From a virus, in IMG/VR virus record IMGVR_UViG_3300042305_000888, positions 1-23,940 of that record: a stretch of 23,940 bases of DNA; one strand, given 5' to 3'. Position numbers and translations under genes: made by a program. Shown here in pieces: positions 19,930 through 23,940 of the stretch (position 1 is its first letter; the number at the start of each line of letters is the position of its first letter). The notes beneath the pieces were generated by a model that saw only the letters and a program-made list of their open reading frames with translations, did not search any database and had not been told where the DNA came from.

Positions 19930-21162
19930 TTAGAAATAGGTGGTGATGATGACGATGCCGTCGGCTCCGTCGCCGCCTTTGCCAACGCCGCCAGCGTCGT
20001 TGTCGCTGGCACTGCCGCCGCCGCCGCCGCCGCCGTAGAGGCCGCCGTTGCCGCCGTTGTTGGCTTCGCCTGATGTGCCGGTAGATCCGCCGCCGCCGCC
20101 GGTGCCAAGAAATCCAACGCCCCATGTGGAGCCGTTGGTTCCGGCGGCGTTCGTCACGGCGGTGCCGCCTGCGGTGAAAAGCACCGGAGAGGCGCCAACT
20201 CCGCCTGCGTCGCCCCCAAGATAGTAAGTCGTGCCTTGCTTGCCACCGCCGCCGCCTCCTCCTGCTGCGGTAAATAGAGCGTTTGCTGGCTTAGTGGCGT
20301 TGGCGGAAAATCCGCCGCTGCCAGAGGGGCCGCGGCCCATGCTGGAGGCATAATAATATCCAAGGGCCGAAGATGCGCTCTGACCGGCGCCGCCTGCGGA
20401 ACCGGTTCCGGCAGCTCCAGCCGGTCCTCCGGTGGACGTAATGGGGCCAAAACCACTGGCGCCACCTGCGGTGCCGTTGGCGCCGCTTGAACTGTTGGGA
20501 CGATTGCCTGAGTTGCCTGCGCCGCCTGCGCCGATGGTGACGGTTTCGGTAGAGCCAAAGGAGGCGGCATCTGCCCATCCGACATTGACGCTGCCGCCAC
20601 AGCCACCGGCACCGCCGCCACCGTTGTTGGCTGTCGTGTCACGGCGACCTGATGCGCCGCCGCCGCCGCCAGCCACAATGAAATAGTGGATGAGCTTGGC
20701 CCCTGCGGGTTTTGTCCAAGTGCCGTTGGCGGTGAAGATTTGGGTGTCGGTGAGTTGGCCGGTTAGCGCGATGGTGCCGTTGGTGTTGGGCCAAGTGAGC
20801 ACGCGGTTCTGGCCTGCGGTAATGTTGCCGAGGTTGAATTGTCCAGTGCGGGTAGTCGAAGCCTCGTCATACAGGAGGAAGACGGAGTCGGAGAAAACGT
20901 CACCGAGCGTGCCGCCGTAGGTGTAGTCAGCATCGCGGCTGACGCCGAGGGTGGCTGAACGATAGTAGATGCCCGCAGGCTTGTTGAACGGCCATATTCC
21001 CGAGCTGCTGCGCACCAGCCATGCGCTGTTGAGCGGGGCCGTTCCGTCGAGCGGGAGGTCTGCGTAGGCGGCTACTTCGCCGTCGATATAGGACGCGCCA
21101 CCGCCGCCGCCCGATCCTTTTTGATCGAACGTGCCGGAGAAGGGGTTAAACGTCCAAGGCAT
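19930..21162 (-). CDS. Glycine-rich tail fibre / adhesin, 410 aa
   Basis: The N-terminus (MPWTFNPFSGTFDQKGSGGG) and about 130 further residues of beta sequence look like an anchoring and stalk region. The segment TQIFTANGTWTKPAGAKLIH, followed by YFIVAGGGGGASG, then opens a long Gly/Ala/Ser/Asn-rich stretch (about 160-395), and the protein ends GADGIVIITTYF. This architecture occurs in tips of phage fibres and in adhesins whose glycine tracts pack as polyglycine-II helices and whose loops bind the receptor. The Gly tracts are encoded by GCC/GCN repeats that could expand or contract. It lies between a 69-aa gene and the 138-aa gene, near the portal, an unusual place for a fibre. Confidence 0.8.
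   Translation of the reverse strand: MPWTFNPFSGTFDQKGSGGGGGASYIDGEVAAYADLPLDGTAPLNSAWLVRSSSGIWPFNKPAGIYYRSATLGVSRDADYTYGGTLGDVFSDSVFLLYDEASTTRTGQFNLGNITAGQNRVLTWPNTNGTIALTGQLTDTQIFTANGTWTKPAGAKLIHYFIVAGGGGGASGRRDTTANNGGGGAGGCGGSVNVGWADAASFGSTETVTIGAGGAGNSGNRPNSSSGANGTAGGASGFGPITSTGGPAGAAGTGSAGGAGQSASSALGYYYASSMGRGPSGSGGFSANATKPANALFTAAGGGGGGGKQGTTYYLGGDAGGVGASPVLFTAGGTAVTNAAGTNGSTWGVGFLGTGGGGGSTGTSGEANNGGNGGLYGGGGGGGSASDNDAGGVGKGGDGADGIVIITTYF
20014..20035. repeat. (GCC)n tract encoding a run of Gly in the fibre gene
   Basis: An uninterrupted GCC repeat of about seven units on the plus strand encodes consecutive Gly residues of the fibre. Shorter tracts of the same kind occur near 20085-20101, 20246-20260 and 20656-20671. 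Slippage would add or remove whole Gly codons without breaking the frame. Confidence 0.7.
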
Positions 21163-21183
21163 TTGAGATTAGAAATTGGAGAT

Positions 21184-21393
21184 TTAAGAGCGGGTGACTG
21201 TGGCGATCTTTGCGTCATCGCTGGACGGCGTGCCGCCGACATAGGTGAAGGTGAGCGTGGCGACAGTCTGGCTGCCTTCTTTGTAGACCACCGTAGAGAG
21301 ATTGTTTGTCGTTGAGACGTAATTCAGCTCGACGGCGTTATGCTGGGGGATGTTTAGACCGGCGATGTTTCTGACGGAGACGTTCGGGTGCAT
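21184..21393 (-). CDS. Small beta-rich virion protein, 69 aa
   Basis: A 69-residue protein with strand-like segments (NAVELNYVSTTNNLSTVVYK, TVATLTFTYVGGTPS) and a short polar end (KIATVTRS). Similar small proteins after portal genes are, from memory, common in uncultured podovirus genomes, but no function is assigned. The ATG follows the portal stop by four bases. It could be a decoration or portal-associated protein. Confidence 0.7.
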   Translation of the reverse strand: MHPNVSVRNIAGLNIPQHNAVELNYVSTTNNLSTVVYKEGSQTVATLTFTYVGGTPSSDDAKIATVTRS

Positions 21394-21397
21394 ACGG

Positions 21398-23515
21398 TTA
21401 GGCGGCGGGTTGGGCGGTCATGCCGAGTTGCTGGTCTTGCGCCATCTTTTGCAGCGCGGGCTGGGCGCCGGTGCGGCCGATGACTGCGTTTTGCTGCTGC
21501 TGCAACTGGAACTGGAAGGCTTGTGCGCGGGCGTCGATCATTGACCGGAAGATTTCGTCCTGCTGATACCGCTGCTGGACGGCGGGGTTGGACTGGATGA
21601 TTTGCTGGAGCGTTTGCAGCCTTACCTGCGCGTTTTGTCCGCCCTCCCTCAATGGCGGCTCGGTGCCTGCGGCGATTTTGGCGAAGGCACCTTGCTCGTC
21701 CTCTTGCTCTTGCTGGGTAGCGGCGCCGATATCCTTGATGAGGATGCCGGCGAGATTTGGGTCTACTGCCTGCATCATATATTTGACCAAACCTACTCGA
21801 TCTATGACTCCAAAGGAGTCCAGCGGAGTGAGCACGGAGGCCAAGTAATTTAGCTTCTGGGAGAGGGCGCCATCTGGACCGGCATCAAGGATTTTGGCGT
21901 CGAAATCGCACGTCACATCAAAGCGTCCGCGGATGTCAGCGGGGCTGGCAGTGAGTGGGAGATTGGGGTTGCCGGTGACGCGGGCGACTTCTTCCTCGGT
22001 CATGTATTGTTGACAGAGCGAGAGCGTCTGGACGAGGCAGAGCTTCATGTCGAGGAGCCACGAATCGACCAGCTCCTGGGTGTGCAGCATGTAGCGTTGC
22101 GGCGGGACGGCTTCGCTGATGCGGCCGAAGTAGTTGTCCACGTCGTTGCGGATGGACATTTCGACTTCGATGCTGCCGGCGTCGGGCTGCGGCGGGTTCA
22201 TCCAAGTGATCTCGCCGGGACGGCGCTCGGGGATCTGCACGCCCGGTCCCATGATGAGATCCATCTTGCCGCGCGCGGCGGGGGTTTTGAGCGGGGGCAA
22301 CGTGACAATGCTGGCGCGGTCGCCTCGCATGTCGCGTTGGATTTTGACTTCTTCCTGGGCGGTCTGGACGATCTCCGGCACGCCGCGGGACTCTAAGATG
22401 GGACGTGAGGCGCGCTCGCGGGGCAGCTCGACGAAGGGATAGAGCGCGTGCGCGTAGGGCAGGATGTCGTGGACGGCGGTGCGATCCGGGACGTGGTAGC
22501 TGAGGACGGTGCGGGTGACGCGCATCGCCTTGGTGCGGTCGTCGTGCTCCTTCCTGTAGACGTGCCAGATCTCGATCATGTCGCGCTGGTGGTCGTAGAG
22601 GAACTGGTCGCTGCGGTGGAGGTTCAGCGAGATGCGGCGGATGTCGCCTTTTTTCTCGACGACTTGCTCGACCCATTTGTCGTCCCAGCCCTCTACAGCG
22701 GCACGTTCGCGCAACTCCGGTTCGGTCATTAGCTCGCGTCGGGCAACGAACGCCGCCCGCTGTAGACTATAGGTTTGAGCTGGAAAAATTATGTCCTCCC
22801 AGGGTTCCAAAGCGGTCCACTGGGGCCGGCTTTCAAAAACGTAGGGCTGCTCCCATTCGACGAAGCCTTTTTCGCGGAACTGGCGGACTTTGGCGGTGCT
22901 GCCGAGTTCCGGGATGACTTCGCCCATCAGCTGGGCGGCGAGTTCTTCTTGCTCGGGGTCAAGGACGACCTCGAGGAGGGCTTGCAGGTTTGGGTCTTGG
23001 GACTCCTGCAGCATCATCATGGCGTCTTCCATGCTGAAGCTCTTGATCTCGGTGCGGGTGGTCTTGATCCAATCGACGGCCATGACGGCGAGGCCGTAGG
23101 TCTCGCGGAAGTTGGCGGCGAGCTGCACTTCGCGCCGGAGATCATCAAGGACGTGCTGAAAGAGGAGCCATTTCAACACACTTTCTGCGGCGCTGCGCTT
23201 GTCGATGTCCATGGACTCGACGGGCTGGACCTGGACGCGCGCCTTGAAGAAGGCGTTGGTCAGCATGGCAACGTGGTCGCGGACGATGGTGTCGGCCATG
23301 CGCACGCGAGAATCGAGGGACTTGTCCCAAGGAAACGGGCGCTTGCCGAGGGCTTCTTGGTGCTTGCGGCCGTCGTCGGTCTGGCCGGCCCAAATACAGA
23401 AGCGGGTGTTCCAGTTGCGGAGCTTGCGCTGGACGTAGCCACTGCCATCGGCGTCGGCTTCATCGATGTCCGAGAGGATCTCGGAGATTTTGTCGCGGTC
23501 GGGTGCTTTGATCAT
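21398..23515 (-). CDS. Portal protein, 705 aa
   Basis: The dodecameric ring at the capsid vertex through which DNA is packaged and ejected. N-terminal helices (KISEILSDIDEADADGSGYV) and the region DSRVRMADTIVRDHVAMLTN begin the portal core. The middle contains features typical of large podovirus portals (WEDIIFPAQTYSLQRAAFVA, HALYPFVELPRERASR, GVPEIVQTAQEEVKIQRDMR). The last 130 residues are Gln-rich helix (QFQLQQQQNAVIG), which would form the long barrel that reaches into the capsid, as in P22-type portals. Length (705) is near P22 portal (725) and longer than T7 gp8 (536). Its ATG directly follows the stop of the 111-aa gene (TAAATG). Major capsid protein and terminase are not seen and must lie beyond the right edge. 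Confidence 0.88.
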   Translation of the reverse strand: MIKAPDRDKISEILSDIDEADADGSGYVQRKLRNWNTRFCIWAGQTDDGRKHQEALGKRPFPWDKSLDSRVRMADTIVRDHVAMLTNAFFKARVQVQPVESMDIDKRSAAESVLKWLLFQHVLDDLRREVQLAANFRETYGLAVMAVDWIKTTRTEIKSFSMEDAMMMLQESQDPNLQALLEVVLDPEQEELAAQLMGEVIPELGSTAKVRQFREKGFVEWEQPYVFESRPQWTALEPWEDIIFPAQTYSLQRAAFVARRELMTEPELRERAAVEGWDDKWVEQVVEKKGDIRRISLNLHRSDQFLYDHQRDMIEIWHVYRKEHDDRTKAMRVTRTVLSYHVPDRTAVHDILPYAHALYPFVELPRERASRPILESRGVPEIVQTAQEEVKIQRDMRGDRASIVTLPPLKTPAARGKMDLIMGPGVQIPERRPGEITWMNPPQPDAGSIEVEMSIRNDVDNYFGRISEAVPPQRYMLHTQELVDSWLLDMKLCLVQTLSLCQQYMTEEEVARVTGNPNLPLTASPADIRGRFDVTCDFDAKILDAGPDGALSQKLNYLASVLTPLDSFGVIDRVGLVKYMMQAVDPNLAGILIKDIGAATQQEQEDEQGAFAKIAAGTEPPLREGGQNAQVRLQTLQQIIQSNPAVQQRYQQDEIFRSMIDARAQAFQFQLQQQQNAVIGRTGAQPALQKMAQDQQLGMTAQPAA

Positions 23516-23851
23516 TTAAGGGACAAGCACCGTGGTGCGGCGCGGGGTGTAGTGGACGGCGGTCTCGGGGTGGCGCTTTTTGAAGTCATCGCGCCAGCCT
23601 TTGTCGGCCCAGCAGCCGGGTTCGGTTTTTTCCCAAGCCCAGTAGACATCGGCGTCGATGCTCATGGTGTGCTGGCCGATGCCTTCGACGGCGCATTGCT
23701 CAAGGCGCTCGTTGGCCTGCGCGATGCGCTGCTGCTCAAGGCCAGCCATGACGGCCTTGACGTTCCAACCTGTGAGGAGTTCCTCTTTGACGAGGTGGGC
23801 CATCTCATCGCCCAGGTCGTTGGCGATGCCGGTCCAGAGTGAGTCGGCCAT
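23516..23851 (-). CDS. Unrecognised 111-aa protein upstream of portal
   Basis: The first 55 residues are helical (GIANDLGDEMAHLVKEELLT, VMAGLEQQRIAQANERLEQC). The second half contains the segment SIDADVYWAWEKTEPGCWAD, then KGWRDDFKKRHPE, of a kind that I recall from small proteins beside structural genes in other phages, none with a known role. No membrane or signal segment is visible. The ATG at 23851 lacks a clear ribosome site; an AGG is only one base away. A hairpin lies just upstream, so expression may depend on read-through from the preceding gene. Confidence 0.72.
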   Translation of the reverse strand: MADSLWTGIANDLGDEMAHLVKEELLTGWNVKAVMAGLEQQRIAQANERLEQCAVEGIGQHTMSIDADVYWAWEKTEPGCWADKGWRDDFKKRHPETAVHYTPRRTTVLVP

Positions 23852-23859
23852 CCTGAAAG

Positions 23860-23883
23860 CTGCGGCGCCCGGAGACGCCGCAG
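23860..23883 (-). terminator. Strong hairpin between two late genes, possible attenuator or partial terminator
   Basis: CTGCGGCG-N8-CGCCGCAG is a perfect 8-bp GC-rich stem with an 8-base loop, lying in the 54-base gap between the stop of the right-edge gene and the next start. It is followed on the minus strand by CTTTCAGG, a poor U-tract. It may reduce read-through or stabilise the upstream mRNA rather than stop transcription fully. Confidence 0.5.
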
Positions 23884-23905
23884 GTGATTCAAGACTTGGT
23901 CTGAC

Positions 23906-23940
23906 TTAGAGCGCGTTGACGTTGGCGATGTGGAGGAAGA
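23906..23940 (-). CDS. C-terminal end of an upstream late gene (partial)
   Basis: The minus strand at the right edge reads in frame FLHIANVNAL followed by TAA (23906-23908), then the hairpin and the 111-aa gene. It is the same strand and operon order as the other late genes. A highly expressed capsid protein followed by a hairpin is a common arrangement, so the major capsid protein is a reasonable guess, but ten residues cannot identify it. Confidence 0.45.
   Translation of the reverse strand, partial: FLHIANVNAL

Noticed and set aside
19930-20125. The longer start for the 138-aa gene
   Set aside because: The added N-terminus is an Arg/Gln/His-rich reading of the GCC repeats in the fibre gene; the start at 19927 follows the fibre stop by two bases.
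21936-22676. A 246-codon minus-strand open frame inside the portal gene
   Set aside because: An Arg/Pro/His-rich alternative frame of the portal, with no independent start signal.
22775-23842. A 355-codon plus-strand open frame opposite the portal and 111-aa genes
   Set aside because: It is antisense to well-supported genes, has a composition expected from the complement of GC-rich codons (many Gly, Val, Leu, Asp) and no recognisable domain or ribosome site.
1-23940. CRISPR array, insertion sequence or retron-like element
   Set aside because: No regularly spaced repeat-spacer units, no transposase-like open frame with terminal inverted repeats and no reverse transcriptase motif were seen. 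The only regular repeats are the short arm-like sites and the coding motifs.

Overview
The window reads as part of a temperate tailed phage of podovirus type, either a free or circular phage genome or a prophage end. One nearly unbroken minus-strand late operon (about 23.94 kb down to 1.59 kb) carries virion and lysis genes. A tyrosine integrase lies on the plus strand at 423-1538, beside a tRNA-derived attachment-like site. No tape-measure or sheath gene is visible. Instead there are a large portal, a short-tail adaptor, a nozzle protein and a row of internal virion (ejection) proteins, as in T7-like phages. A lipoprotein with a lipobox inside the lysis genes points to a diderm (Gram-negative-type) host. 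The integrase resembles, from memory only, those of Verrucomicrobiota-type elements. The host phylum cannot be fixed from sequence alone.

Layout. At 1-122 the start of a small unrecognised gene runs off the left edge behind an extended -10 promoter and a strong ribosome site. The 123-422 region is regulatory and recombination DNA: the 5' 40 nt of a tRNA-Arg(UCU) gene ending just past the anticodon loop, set inside a near-perfect 43-bp dyad, followed by six helically phased copies of TGCCA(A)CA that look like integrase arm sites. The integrase follows, then a terminator at 1539-1562 that serves the late operon best.

The late operon, read right to left in its own direction: the tail of an unidentified gene at the right edge; a hairpin; a 111-aa protein; the portal; a 69-aa protein; a glycine-rich fibre or adhesin; a 138-aa protein; the tail adaptor; an 85-aa beta protein; a lectin-like protein; a 116-aa protein; a lysis block (two small membrane proteins, a lipoprotein, a membrane protein with a peptidoglycan-binding-like tail, an L,D-transpeptidase-fold enzyme); a head-fibre-like protein; the tail nozzle; a fibre; a beta-propeller protein; a 116-aa protein in the place of T7 gp13; three internal virion proteins; a 2184-aa large polyvalent protein; and a 65-aa protein. 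Most junctions are TAATG, TGATG or ATGA overlaps, so translation is probably coupled throughout.

The most unusual item is the 2184-aa protein. It has a zinc-peptidase HEYGH motif and eight spaced copies of an R-G-Q-A-M-P-D-like motif that cut its middle into about 80-130-residue blocks. That layout suggests a processed polyprotein or a cassette of exchangeable modules delivered with the DNA. Other points of interest are the tRNA dyad, an AT-rich seven-motif beta-propeller that looks recently acquired, and an integrase with Tyr in the usual His position of its HxxR box.
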